Of a stretch of 43,654 nt of DNA, positions 32,975 through 40,848 are shown piece after piece (the first letter of the stretch is position 1; each line of letters starts with the position of its first letter). This stretch comes from Streptomyces bungoensis (GTDB lineage Bacteria; Actinomycetota; Actinomycetes; Streptomycetales; Streptomycetaceae). The notes under the pieces are model-generated. The model saw only the letters and a list, made by a program, of their open reading frames with translations. It ran no database searches and had not been told where the DNA came from. Location: assembly GCF_001514215.1 (NCBI RefSeq), contig NZ_KQ948872.1, forward strand, positions 107,565 to 151,218. The letters are read 5' to 3'. The translations under genes and the position numbers were made by a program.

Positions 32975-33478
32975 TCAGTAGGCGCCGAACACGTTGTCGA
33001 TCGACCCGTAGCGCGCGGCCGCGTAGTTGCAGGCGGCGGTGATGTTCGCGACCGGGTCGTAGATGTTGTAGGCCGTTCCGGCCACGTGGTACGCGTTGAA
33101 CGTGGGGTCGATGACCTGAAGCAGGCCCTTGGACGGGATGCCCTTGGCCGCGTTGGAGTCCCAGAGGTTGATGGCGTTCGGGTTGCCCGACGACTCGCGC
33201 ATGACGTTGCGGTAGATGCCGTTGTAGGTGCCCGGGATGTGCTTCTCCGCCATGATCGCGAGGGACTCGCGGATCCAGCCGTCGAGGTTGTTCGGGTACC
33301 CGGCCGGGGTGGTGGAGACCGTCGTGGCGGCCGGGGTGGCCGCGGAGGCGCTGGTGGCGCCGACGAGCGGAAGGACGAGCACGGCGGCGCCGGTGCCGGC
33401 GACGGCGAGCGTGCGCAGCAGGCGGGTGGTGCGGGCGCGGCGGGGCTGGGCGGCAGCAGGCATGGCGGCAGCAGGCAT
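32975..33478 (-). CDS. secreted lytic-transglycosylase (SLT)-domain protein under c-di-AMP riboswitch
   Basis: The 167-residue exported protein starts with a basic segment, a hydrophobic stretch at about 21-41 and a likely cleavage after ASA near residue 46. The rest is a compact SLT/goose-lysozyme-like domain: the catalytic Glu95 lies in NVMRESSGNPNAIN, followed by SKGLLQVIDPTFNAYH and NITAACNYAAARYG, the diagnostic blocks of the fold. Such enzymes cut glycan strands of peptidoglycan. ATG 33478 follows GGAGAGGAAC at normal spacing; ATG 33463 would remove a repeated MPAAA unit. The mRNA leader holds a c-di-AMP riboswitch (33494-33683), so expression is expected to respond to c-di-AMP like other Streptomyces muralytic enzymes. 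Convergent with the HAD gene. Confidence 0.92.
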   Translation of the reverse strand: MPAAAMPAAAQPRRARTTRLLRTLAVAGTGAAVLVLPLVGATSASAATPAATTVSTTPAGYPNNLDGWIRESLAIMAEKHIPGTYNGIYRNVMRESSGNPNAINLWDSNAAKGIPSKGLLQVIDPTFNAYHVAGTAYNIYDPVANITAACNYAAARYGSIDNVFGAY

Positions 33479-33493
33479 GGCGAAGTTCCTCTC

Positions 33494-33683
33494 CGTCGCC
33501 TGCGAGGTGAGCTGTCGGGTTCGGGCGGGGAGGTGCCCGGCCGCGCCCCCGTGAGGAGGCACGGCTTCACCCCTAGCCGTTCCGGCACGGCGTGTGCCGG
33601 CCGGTCCGGCGGCTTACCTGGGTCCCCCGCTCCTGCCGTACGGATGCGTCCGTCGATGGGTGATGCCAGACGCGGCAGGATTC
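33494..33683 (-). ncRNA. c-di-AMP (ydaO/yuaA-type) riboswitch
   Basis: On the minus strand the leader shows the conserved blocks of this class in order: CGGCAGGAGCGGGGGACCCA, then GGCTAGGGGTGAAGCC, then CCGAACCCGACAGCTCACCT followed by CGCAGGCG next to the ribosome-binding site. The outer CCTGCCG/CGGCAGG pairing is visible. The element ends about 15 nt before the start of the SLT gene. In Streptomyces, members of this class act mostly as off-switches for cell-wall hydrolases when c-di-AMP is high (known). The boundaries are approximate. Confidence 0.92.
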
Positions 33684-34186
33684 GGCGTCCGTCTGGCGTG
33701 GCGGGAACGTATGCGAGAGCACATGTCGGGAACAAGTAGCGGATTCACACAACGAGCTGGTTGATCTTGTTGTGAGGCATTTGGCCCGCTTGATCCTTTG
33801 CGGTTGCCAAGGCTCAACTCGCCGACGGCGCAAGGCGGGGACGCGGTGAGGGGCGCTCCGGCGCACCGGTGGGGTGCGTGACCCACTTCACGAAATAGCA
33901 AATTACTCTAAGTCGGGCATGGGCGATTTGCGAATCCGCGCACCGGCCGACGCCGCAGGTCGGGCGGCGTCTCGGGCGCGCCTCGTGCCGGTGTGCTAAG
34001 CCAGTGGATATGCCCTCATACCGCCCGATCGAAAACATAACGGTCGTGATCCGATACCGCCCGGGCTGGACCGGTGGGCGCTATCGGTGATCGAAACAGG
34101 ACCGGATACGCTGACTTGAGTGAGGGCAGCGACCTATCGACAAACCCCGTAACCGCCAGCAGACACCAGCAGACAGGAGACCCCTC
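33684..34186. promoter_or_regulatory. divergent promoter region between the SLT gene and the prenyl synthase
   Basis: About 500 nt without a convincing gene. It must hold the promoter of the riboswitch transcript (minus strand) and of the prenyl synthase (plus strand). Visible elements are two TTGATC motifs (33761-33766 and 33790-33795), an inverted repeat CACAAC/GTTGTG (33748-33753, 33769-33774), a Rex-like site (33877-33892), an A+T-rich stretch near 33890-33915, and direct repeats of ATACCGCCCG (34018-34027, 34054-34063) and GATCGAAA (34027-34034, 34089-34096). Confidence 0.5.
33877..33892. promoter_or_regulatory. possible weak Rex-like operator
   Basis: CGTGACCCACTTCACG keeps the GTGA(C)C-N3-TTCAC core of the nuoA site but changes the outermost base on each side. 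It lies 294 nt upstream of the prenyl synthase and about 190 nt upstream of the riboswitch start. Function is inferred only from similarity. Confidence 0.35.
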
Positions 34187-35197
34187 GTGACCGTCGTCGG
34201 GCCGTTCGGGCTGAGCGTGCGGGACCAGGCTCTGGAAGCCGATGTCCAGGCCGGATTGACGGCTGTCGAGGAAGGCCTGCTCGAGGCCACCAAGAGTGAG
34301 GTCCCGTTCATCACGGAGGCCGCCCAGCACCTCGTACGGGCGGGCGGGAAGCGGTTCCGTCCGCTGCTCGTGATGCTCGCGGCGCAGTTCGGCGACCCCT
34401 ACGCGCCGGGCGTCGTCCCGGCCGCCGTGGTCGTGGAGCTCACCCACCTGGCCACGCTGTACCACGACGACGTCATGGACGAGGCGTCCGTGCGGCGCGG
34501 TGTGGCCAGCGCCAACACGCGCTGGGGCAACTCCGTCGCGGTCCTGACCGGCGACTTCCTCTTCGCCCGCGCCTCCCAGATCCTCGCCGACCTCGGCCCG
34601 GAGGCGGTCCGGGTGCAGGCCCTCGCGTTCGAGCGGCTGGTCACCGGCCAGATCCTGGAGACCGCCGGCCCCTCCGACGGCCGCGACCCGGTCGAGCACT
34701 ACCTGGACGTGCTCGGCGGCAAGACGGGCTCCCTGGTGGCGGTGTCCTGCCGGTTCGGCGCGATGATGTCGGGCGCCGACGAGACGGTCGTCGACGTGCT
34801 CACCCAGTACGGCGAGCGGCTCGGGGTCGCCTTCCAGCTCGCCGACGACGTCCTGGACATCGCCTCGGACTCCCACGAGTCCGGCAAGACCCCCGGCACC
34901 GACCTGCGCGAGGGCATCCCGACCTTGCCCGTCCTGCGGCTGCGCGAGCGGGCCGCCCGCCTGGGCCTGCCCGAGGACGCGGCGCTGTGCGAGCTGCTGG
35001 ACTCCGACCTCACCGACGACGCCCGGCACGCCGAGGCGCTGGCCGCGCTCCGCGCGCACCCCGCGCTGGAGCAGGCCCGCCGGGACACCGTCCGGTACGT
35101 GGAGGAGGCGCGGTCCGCGCTCGCCCCGCTGCGGGAGTGCGAGGCCAAGACGGCGCTGCTCGAACTGTGCGACGCGGTGGTGCACCGCGCCGGCTGA
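34187..35197 (+). CDS. long-chain polyprenyl diphosphate synthase (menaquinone side chain)
   Basis: The 336-residue trans-prenyltransferase condenses isopentenyl units onto an allylic diphosphate. GGKRFRP at 53-59, the first Asp-rich motif DDVMD at 94-98 and the second DDVLD at 220-224 are complete, with the GKTGSL and TDLREG segments in place. Small or bulky residues before the first motif set chain length: Ala89, Leu91 and Tyr92 here do not show the large aromatic pair of short-chain enzymes, consistent with a long product (heptaprenyl to nonaprenyl). In Streptomyces this gene is expected to supply the menaquinone tail; exact chain length cannot be read from sequence. GTG 34187 follows CAGGAG by about 7 nt. 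A hairpin follows the gene. Confidence 0.9.
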   Translation: MTVVGPFGLSVRDQALEADVQAGLTAVEEGLLEATKSEVPFITEAAQHLVRAGGKRFRPLLVMLAAQFGDPYAPGVVPAAVVVELTHLATLYHDDVMDEASVRRGVASANTRWGNSVAVLTGDFLFARASQILADLGPEAVRVQALAFERLVTGQILETAGPSDGRDPVEHYLDVLGGKTGSLVAVSCRFGAMMSGADETVVDVLTQYGERLGVAFQLADDVLDIASDSHESGKTPGTDLREGIPTLPVLRLRERAARLGLPEDAALCELLDSDLTDDARHAEALAALRAHPALEQARRDTVRYVEEARSALAPLRECEAKTALLELCDAVVHRAG

Positions 35198-35217
35198 GCC
35201 GGCCCGCTCCCCGCGCG

Positions 35218-35247
35218 CCCCGGGCGACCCCTACGGGTTGCCCCGGG
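35218..35247 (+). terminator. hairpin after the polyprenyl diphosphate synthase gene
   Basis: GGGCGACCC (35222-35230) pairs with GGGTTGCCC (35235-35243) with one G-U pair and a CTAC loop, and the stem continues past one mismatch for 3 more bp. It begins 20 nt after the stop codon. Confidence 0.6.
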
Positions 35248-35434
35248 TACCGCCCCCGCGTGTCATACCGCAGGCGTACGCGGAGTTGCCTCCGAGGGCT
35301 GACGCTTCCTGACGGACCATTTGGTGAGATGGAAACCACGGAAATCACCAATCCTCACCGATTCGGGTGAGAATGGCGGCTCAGGTGGACCAGTGTGGGT
35401 GACAGCCGCCGCCGACGACGGAGGTAAGGCACAG

Positions 35435-36646
35435 ATGGCACCGTACGAATCCGACGACGCAACGGCCGCCGCGCAGGCGGAGGACGCGCCCTCCGGACGC
35501 CGCAAGGCCGCCCGGTACGCGGTCCCGGTCGCGGTGGTGGGGGTGGCGGCGGCCACGATCGGGCTGGTCCCGGCGCTCGCCGACTCAGGCGACCCCGCCC
35601 TGCCGAAAATCACCGCACAGCAGCTCATCGACAAGATCGCCAAGTCGGACGTGCAGCGGCTCTCGGGCACGGTCAAGGTCAGCACCGACCTGGGTCTGCC
35701 CAACCTCGGCGGCCTGGAGAGCACCCTGGCCTCCGGCGCGGCCCGGGGCGGCGACGGCTCCTCCGCGGACCCGAAGTCGCACCTCACCGAGCTGGTCTCC
35801 GGCACGCACACCCTGCGCGTGGCGGCCGACGGCCCGGACCGGCAGAAGCTGTCGCTGCTGGAGAGCGGCGCCGAGTACAGCATGATCCACGACGGCAAGG
35901 ACGTCTGGGGCTACGACAGCAAGACCAACGAGGTGTACCACGGCACCGCGGCCGCCTCCGCAGGCCGGCACCGGGCCGCGCCGCCCGCCACCCCGAAGGA
36001 CTTCGCCGACGAGGCCCTGAAGGCGGTCGACGGCACCACGTCCGTGACCGTCGACGGCACCGCGCAGGTCGCCGGACGCGACGCCTACAAGCTGCTGATC
36101 AAGCCGAAGCAGTCCGGCACCACGGTCGGCGCGGTCAGCATCGCGGTGGACGCGAAGACGGGCATGCCGCTGAAGTTCACGCTGACCCCGCGCAGCGGCG
36201 GCGCCGCCGTCCTCGACGCGGGCTTCACCCAGGTCTCCTTCGCCCGGCCCGCCGCCTCCACCTTCGACTTCACCCCGCCCAAGGGTGCGAAGGTCACCGA
36301 GGAGAAGGACCGGCGCGCTCCCCAGGCGGGCGGCGAGGACTTCGCCAAGGGCCTCGGCGGGGCACACGGGCCGCAGGGGGCGCACGGGCCGAAGGTGCTC
36401 GGCAAGGGCTGGACCTCCATCGCCACCTTCGACACCGGCGCCAAGGGCGGCGTGCCGAGCGGGTCCCGGGGCGGTCAGCTCGGCGGCTTCCTCGGCTCGC
36501 TCGGCGACCAGGTCTCCGGGAAGTTCGGCAAGGGCACGGTCTTCTCCACCCGCCTGGTCAACGCCCTGATCACCGACGACGGCAAGGTGTACGCCGGAGC
36601 GGTCACCAAGGACGCGCTGGTGAAGGCGGCCGACCAGGGGAAGTGA
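35435..36646 (+). CDS. exported LolA-fold (RseB/DUF2092-like) protein
   Basis: The 403-residue protein has a cytoplasmic lead, a hydrophobic segment at about 29-47 and a probable signal-peptidase site after ALA (residue 49); there is no lipobox. The exported part begins ITAQQLIDKIAKSDVQRLSGTVKV, the start of the LolA/RseB half-barrel that binds acyl chains, and contains the repeated strands and DAKTGMPLKFTLTPR pattern of that fold. C-terminal residues 330-403 are Gly-rich and end in a second small beta segment. LolA carries lipoproteins in Gram-negative bacteria; in actinobacteria the cargo is unknown. ATG 35435 follows GGAGGTAAGG. An ABC exporter follows 34 nt downstream, probably in the same operon. 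Confidence 0.82.
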   Translation: MAPYESDDATAAAQAEDAPSGRRKAARYAVPVAVVGVAAATIGLVPALADSGDPALPKITAQQLIDKIAKSDVQRLSGTVKVSTDLGLPNLGGLESTLASGAARGGDGSSADPKSHLTELVSGTHTLRVAADGPDRQKLSLLESGAEYSMIHDGKDVWGYDSKTNEVYHGTAAASAGRHRAAPPATPKDFADEALKAVDGTTSVTVDGTAQVAGRDAYKLLIKPKQSGTTVGAVSIAVDAKTGMPLKFTLTPRSGGAAVLDAGFTQVSFARPAASTFDFTPPKGAKVTEEKDRRAPQAGGEDFAKGLGGAHGPQGAHGPKVLGKGWTSIATFDTGAKGGVPSGSRGGQLGGFLGSLGDQVSGKFGKGTVFSTRLVNALITDDGKVYAGAVTKDALVKAADQGK

Positions 36647-36680
36647 CCCTGCGCGGGCCGAACGAGTCGAGGGGGAGCCG

Positions 36681-37655
36681 ATGGACGCACCGTCCGCCAC
36701 GGAGCGGCGGGGCGATGACGGGCCGGCGCCCGTCATCGCCACGCGCGGCCTGACCAAGCGCTACCGCGGCGGACAGCTCGCCGTGGACGGTCTGGACCTG
36801 ACCGTCCCGGCGGGCAGCGTCTTCGGCTTCCTCGGCCCGAACGGCTCCGGCAAGACCACCACCATCCGCATGCTGATGGGCCTGATCGCACCGACCTCGG
36901 GTACGGCCCGTGTCCTGGGCCGGCCCATGCCCAGGGCCACCCGCGCCGTCCTCCCGCAGGTCGGCGCGCTGATCGAGGGCCCCGCCCTGTACGGCTTCCT
37001 CTCCGGGCGGGACAACCTGCTGCGCTACGACGCCGCCGACCCGACCGCCGACCCGCGCACCCGGCGCGCCCGCGTCGCGGCCGCCCTGGACCGGGTGGGT
37101 CTGACGGCCGCGGCGGGCAAGAAGGCCAGGGCGTACTCGCTCGGCATGAAGCAGCGCCTGGGCCTGGCCGCCGCGCTGCTCCAGCCGCGCCGGCTGCTCG
37201 TCCTGGACGAGCCCACCAACGGCCTCGACCCCCAGGGCATGCGGGAGATCCGCTCCCTGGTGCGGGAGTTGGCCTCCGACGGTACGACGGTGTTCCTCTC
37301 CTCCCACCTCCTCGACGAGATCGAGCAGGTGTGCACCCATGCGGCGGTGATGACCCGGGGCCGCCTGGTCACCCAGGGCTCGGTGGCCGACCTGGCGGCC
37401 GGGGCACGCGGCCGGCTGGTGGTGCTCACCCCCGACCCGGGCGACGCGGCGCGAGTGCTGAAGGAGCAGGGCGTCGGGGACGTCGGCGCGGACGGCGACC
37501 GGGTCACCGGCGAGCCGCCCGAGCGTGACCTCGCCGAGGTGACCGCGGCCCTGGTCACGGCGGGCGTACGGGTCCGCGGGCTCACGGTCGAACGGGCCTC
37601 CCTGGAGGACGCGTTCGTCGCACTCACGGGGGAGGGCTTCGATGTCGCGGGCTGA
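36681..37655 (+). CDS. ABC transporter ATP-binding protein
   Basis: The 324-residue ABC-2-type ATPase has Walker A GPNGSGKT at 52-59, signature YSLGMKQR at 152-159 (the SLGMKQR variant usual in drug and lipid exporters), Walker B LLVLDEP at about 172-178 and the switch histidine in FLSSHLLDE. The C-terminal 90 residues form the small accessory domain common in this class. ATG 36681 follows GAGGGGGAG. A perfect 9-bp inverted repeat lies just inside the coding start (36715-36736). The stop overlaps the permease start, so the two subunits are translationally coupled; the LolA-like gene precedes. Confidence 0.93.
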   Translation: MDAPSATERRGDDGPAPVIATRGLTKRYRGGQLAVDGLDLTVPAGSVFGFLGPNGSGKTTTIRMLMGLIAPTSGTARVLGRPMPRATRAVLPQVGALIEGPALYGFLSGRDNLLRYDAADPTADPRTRRARVAAALDRVGLTAAAGKKARAYSLGMKQRLGLAAALLQPRRLLVLDEPTNGLDPQGMREIRSLVRELASDGTTVFLSSHLLDEIEQVCTHAAVMTRGRLVTQGSVADLAAGARGRLVVLTPDPGDAARVLKEQGVGDVGADGDRVTGEPPERDLAEVTAALVTAGVRVRGLTVERASLEDAFVALTGEGFDVAG

Positions 37656-38526
37656 GGCACCACCGGCACCGGCCGGACGCCGGCCCCGTGCCCTGTGGAC
37701 CTTCGGGCTGCTGCGCAGCGAACTGGTCACCACCCTCCGCCGCTGGCGCACGCTCGCGCTGCTCGGGGTGCTGGCGGCGGTGCCGGTCCTGGTCGGCATC
37801 GCGGTGAAGGTCGAGACTCGGGGCGGCTCGTCGTCGGGTCCGGACGGCGGCGGGGGACCGGCGTTCATCGCGCAGATCACCAACAACGGCCTGTTCCTGG
37901 TGTTCACGGCACTGGCCGCGACCCTGCCGTTCTTCCTGCCGATGGCGGTCGGCGTCGTCGCGGGCGACGCGATCGCCGGCGAGGCGGGCGGCGGCACCCT
38001 GCGCTATCTGCTGGTCGCCCCGGCCGGCCGCACCCGCCTGCTGCTCACCAAGTACACGACCGTCATGGCCTTCTGCCTGCTGGCCACCCTGGTCGTGGCC
38101 GTCTCGGCGCTGGCCGTCGGGGCGCTGCTGTTCCCGCTCGGCGACCTCACCACCATCTCCGGCACGCGCATCGGCTTCGCCGACGGACTCGGCCGGGCCC
38201 TGCTGATCGCGCTGGTCGTCGCGGCCTCACTGGTCGGCGTCGCCGCCCTCGGCCTGTTCGTGTCGACCCTCACCAACAGCGGCATCGCGGCGATGGCGAC
38301 CACCGTCGGCCTGCTCATCACCGTCCAGATCCTGGACCAGATACCGCAGCTGCACGCGCTGCGGCCCTACCTCTTCCCGCACTACTGGCTGTCCTTCGCC
38401 GACCTGATGCGCGACCCGGTCTACTGGGACGACCTGGTGAAGAACCTGGGACTCCAGGCGCTGTACGCGGCCGTGTTCGGCTCGGCGGCCTGGGCGCGGT
38501 TCACGGCGAAGGACATCAGCGCGTAG
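37642..38526 (+). CDS. ABC-2-type transporter permease
   Basis: The 294-residue membrane protein has six hydrophobic segments: one after the N-terminal RSELVTTLRRWRTLALLG motif, and five between about residues 75 and 290. The large external loop near residues 55-75 (Gly/Ser-rich) and the GEAGGGTLRYLLVAPAGRTRLLLTKY coupling helix region match ABC-2 permeases for drugs, lipids or polymers. It starts within the ATPase gene (14-nt overlap). With the upstream LolA-like protein it may form one export machine; the cargo is unknown. It is convergent with the NAD(P)H oxidoreductase gene, with a 6-nt gap. Confidence 0.9.
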   Translation: MSRAEAPPAPAGRRPRALWTFGLLRSELVTTLRRWRTLALLGVLAAVPVLVGIAVKVETRGGSSSGPDGGGGPAFIAQITNNGLFLVFTALAATLPFFLPMAVGVVAGDAIAGEAGGGTLRYLLVAPAGRTRLLLTKYTTVMAFCLLATLVVAVSALAVGALLFPLGDLTTISGTRIGFADGLGRALLIALVVAASLVGVAALGLFVSTLTNSGIAAMATTVGLLITVQILDQIPQLHALRPYLFPHYWLSFADLMRDPVYWDDLVKNLGLQALYAAVFGSAAWARFTAKDISA

Positions 38527-38532
38527 CGCCTC

Positions 38533-39120
38533 TCAGGCGGCCTGGTGCGGGAAGCGGGCGAGCGGCGGCTCCTGCGCGAAGAACGTCTTCGCGCGCGCCA
38601 GCGCGCCGGCGTCGTTCCGTACGTCCCCCCGCGCGCTGCCGTTGCCCAGCAGCACCCCGCCGAAGCGCATGCCCAGGTAGGCGGCCGAGTGGTGGAGCAT
38701 GCCGGTGAGGGGCTCGGCGACCGTCGGTTCGCGGTCCGCGAGCGCCGTCACCCCCCACAGGGTGCGGCCGGCCAGGGTCTCCCGGAAGTCCACGCCCGGG
38801 GTGCGCAGCCAGCCCGACCAGTAGTCCAGGTAGCGCTTGGTCAGGCTGGAGACGGAGTACCAGTACAGCGGCGAGGCGATCACGATGTCGGTGGCCGCGA
38901 GGGTGGCGTCGAGCAGCAGGCCGGTGGCGGCGTCCGCGGGCGGCCGCACGTGGTCGGCGTCCCGGCGCAGGTCGGTGAAGTCGGGCAGCGGGAGCTCGGC
39001 GAGCCGGATCCAGCGCTGTTCGACGTCACCGGGCAGCTGCTCGGCGGCCGTGCGGGCCAGCAGCTCGGTGTTGCCGTCGAGGCGGGCGCTGCCCAGGACG
39101 AAGAGGAAGCGGCGGCTCAT
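38533..39120 (-). CDS. NAD(P)H-dependent FMN oxidoreductase (flavodoxin-like fold)
   Basis: The 195-residue protein has a flavodoxin-like fold start (FLFVLGSARLDGNTELLARTAAEQ), with the phosphate-binding SARxDGNT loop, and the FMN-contacting segment DIVIASPLYWYSVSSLTKRYLDYWSG. This is typical of NAD(P)H-quinone or nitro-reductase-like small flavoproteins. The substrate is unknown. ATG 39120 is chosen because GGGGGA sits 3-4 nt upstream; in-frame extension upstream is unconserved. A 13-bp inverted repeat TGCAT-CAT-ATGCA (39165-39177) in the promoter may bind its regulator. Divergent from the TPR gene. Confidence 0.88.
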   Translation of the reverse strand: MSRRFLFVLGSARLDGNTELLARTAAEQLPGDVEQRWIRLAELPLPDFTDLRRDADHVRPPADAATGLLLDATLAATDIVIASPLYWYSVSSLTKRYLDYWSGWLRTPGVDFRETLAGRTLWGVTALADREPTVAEPLTGMLHHSAAYLGMRFGGVLLGNGSARGDVRNDAGALARAKTFFAQEPPLARFPHQAA

Positions 39121-39164
39121 GGGTCCCCCAGGAGGAGCGATGTCGTACCGCGAATAAAGGCGCA

Positions 39165-39177
39165 TGCATCATATGCA
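39165..39177. promoter_or_regulatory. 13-bp inverted repeat before the NAD(P)H oxidoreductase gene
   Basis: TGCATCATATGCA has perfect 5-bp arms around CAT and lies 45 nt upstream of the minus-strand start in an A+T-rich pocket. It could be an operator; no regulator gene is adjacent. Confidence 0.35.
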
Positions 39178-39315
39178 CACACAAGCACTTTCCTCCAGGG
39201 TCGCGGCTGATGCGAGGCTGTGACGTCTCGGTTACGCGCGAGGCGGGCGGAGCGGACAGACTGGTCGGTAGGACGCGTACGACCGGATCGTGACGCCGGG
39301 GGAGTGAGGGAACCG

Positions 39316-40335
39316 ATGTCTCGACTCAGCTTCGAGAAGAAGCGGGCGCAGCAGCCCGCGGCACACCCCGCGGTGGTGCACGTCCGCGTGTCCGGCGCCG
39401 GCAGCGCGTCGGTGGGAGGGACGGCGGTGACGGCGGCGCCGGGCCAGGAGATCCAGCAGGCCGTGCTCGACCACCTCCAGCGCCTCGCCATCAGCCTGGG
39501 CGCCCCCATACGCGCCACGATCCACGACGACCGCGTCGGCTGCGTCGTCCCGCTCGAGGTCTCGGCGGACGGCTCCAGCCGGGTGGCGGGAGAGCCCGCC
39601 CGGGTGGCCCCGCGTGCCGCGCCGGGCGTCGTACAGGCTCCCACCGGGCAGTTCGGGCCGGCGCCCGTCATGGACCTCCCCTCGCCGCGGACCGCCGTAC
39701 CGGCCGTGCCGGCTCCCGCGACCGCGCGGGACCGCGAGGCGGCCGCCCCGGCCCCCGCCCCCCTGCCCGACCCCGAGTCCACGCCCGCCGCCGCCTCCAC
39801 CCCCGCCCGCGGTTTCGACGCCGTCGCCGAGGAGGTGCTCGGCGACGAGCCCGTGACCGAGACCGCGGAGGGGGCCGAGCTGCTCGCCGAGCCGATGCGG
39901 CGGATCAACGCGGCGGTACGGGACGGCCGTATCGAGGAGGCGGCCGGGCTCGCCGACCGCACCGTCGCCGAAGCCTCCGCCGTGCTGGGCCCCCGCCACG
40001 CCGAGGTGCTGCACCTGCGCGAGCTGACCGCCTACATCGCCTACCTGGCGGGCGACCCGGTCCGCGCCTGCGGCCTCTCCCTGGACCTAGCCCGGCTCCG
40101 CCGGCAGGCCCTGGACGCGGAGTCCGCCTACGGCAACGTGCAGAGCGCGGCCACCGCCTGGCGCGCGGTGCGCGACCCCGAAGAGGGACTGCGGCTGGGC
40201 CGGGACCTGATCGCGCTGTGGGCGGACCTCGCCGCGGAGCCGGGCCCCGCGGCCGGCGACCCGCGCCCCCTGGAGTCCGCGCGCGCCCGCATGGTCCGCC
40301 TCACCGACCGCGCGGCGAAGGCGGCGCGGGCGTAG
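39316..40335 (+). CDS. tetratricopeptide-type protein with disordered linker
   Basis: The 339-residue protein has three parts. Residues 1-95 form a predicted compact beta/alpha segment starting MSRLSFEKKRAQQP and including PGQEIQQAVLDHLQRLAISLG. Residues 96-180 are a Pro/Ala-rich linker containing GQFGPAPVM. Residues 185-339 are helical, with TPR-like pairs (RRINAAVRDGRIEEAAGLADRTVAEAS, HAEVLHLRELTAYIAYLAGDPVRACGLSLDLARLR). TPR helices usually mediate protein contacts. No signal or membrane helix is seen, so it is probably cytoplasmic. ATG 39316 is supported by GGGGGAGTGAGGG just upstream. The linker motif matches, base for base over 30 nt, one in the kinase-like gene at the left edge. Confidence 0.8.
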   Translation: MSRLSFEKKRAQQPAAHPAVVHVRVSGAGSASVGGTAVTAAPGQEIQQAVLDHLQRLAISLGAPIRATIHDDRVGCVVPLEVSADGSSRVAGEPARVAPRAAPGVVQAPTGQFGPAPVMDLPSPRTAVPAVPAPATARDREAAAPAPAPLPDPESTPAAASTPARGFDAVAEEVLGDEPVTETAEGAELLAEPMRRINAAVRDGRIEEAAGLADRTVAEASAVLGPRHAEVLHLRELTAYIAYLAGDPVRACGLSLDLARLRRQALDAESAYGNVQSAATAWRAVRDPEEGLRLGRDLIALWADLAAEPGPAAGDPRPLESARARMVRLTDRAAKAARA

Positions 40336-40361
40336 GCCGGTGCAGGGTGCGTCCGGTGCGG

Positions 40362-40829
40362 CTAGTGCACGCAGAACTCGTTGCCCTCCGGGTCCGCCAT
40401 CACCACCCACTGCCCGGCGGGCTCCTCCACCTCCCGCACCACCCGCGCCCCGAGGGCCGTCAGGCGCGCCACCTCCTGCGCGCGCCGTCCGTCGCCGGGG
40501 TGCAGGTCGAGGTGGAGCCGGTTCTTGCCGGTCTTGGCCTCCGGGACGCGCTGGAACAGCAGCCTGCGGCCCAGCCCGGTACCGGAGTCCGGGTCGTACG
40601 GGTCGTCGGGGTGCCGCACGGCGATCAGGTCGCGGAAGGCGGGGCGGCCGTGGTACTCGACGGTCGCCTGCCCGGGCAGCGCGCCGAGGGACAGCAGGCG
40701 CTCGACGAGCGCGCTGTTGTCCTCGGCCTCGTAGCGCAGCGCGGCGGCCCAGAAGTCGGCCTGGGCGTGCGGGTCGGCGGCGTCGATGACGAGCTTCCAG
40801 TGGACCGCGGCGGAGGTCGGTGTCGGCAT
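40362..40829 (-). CDS. VOC-family (glyoxalase-like) protein
   Basis: The 155-residue protein has the vicinal oxygen chelate fold pattern: VHWKLVIDAADPHAQADFWAAAL at the start, LFQRVPEAKTGKNRLHLDLHPGD in the middle and WVVMADPEGNEFCVH at the end. Metal-site candidates are His10 and the HLDLH histidine, with the glutamate of GNEFCVH. Members range from antibiotic-resistance to isomerase proteins; the activity here is unknown. ATG 40829 follows GGGAG closely. It begins 19 nt after rarD and is probably in the same transcript. Confidence 0.83.
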   Translation of the reverse strand: MPTPTSAAVHWKLVIDAADPHAQADFWAAALRYEAEDNSALVERLLSLGALPGQATVEYHGRPAFRDLIAVRHPDDPYDPDSGTGLGRRLLFQRVPEAKTGKNRLHLDLHPGDGRRAQEVARLTALGARVVREVEEPAGQWVVMADPEGNEFCVH

Positions 40830-40848
40830 GCTCCCACTTATAGCGGTG

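Noticed and set aside
36715..36736. Inverted repeat read as a transcription terminator between the LolA-like and ABC genes
   Set aside because: It lies inside the ATPase coding region, whose frame and motifs are intact, and termination there would silence the exporter. It is kept only as a possible RNA structure.
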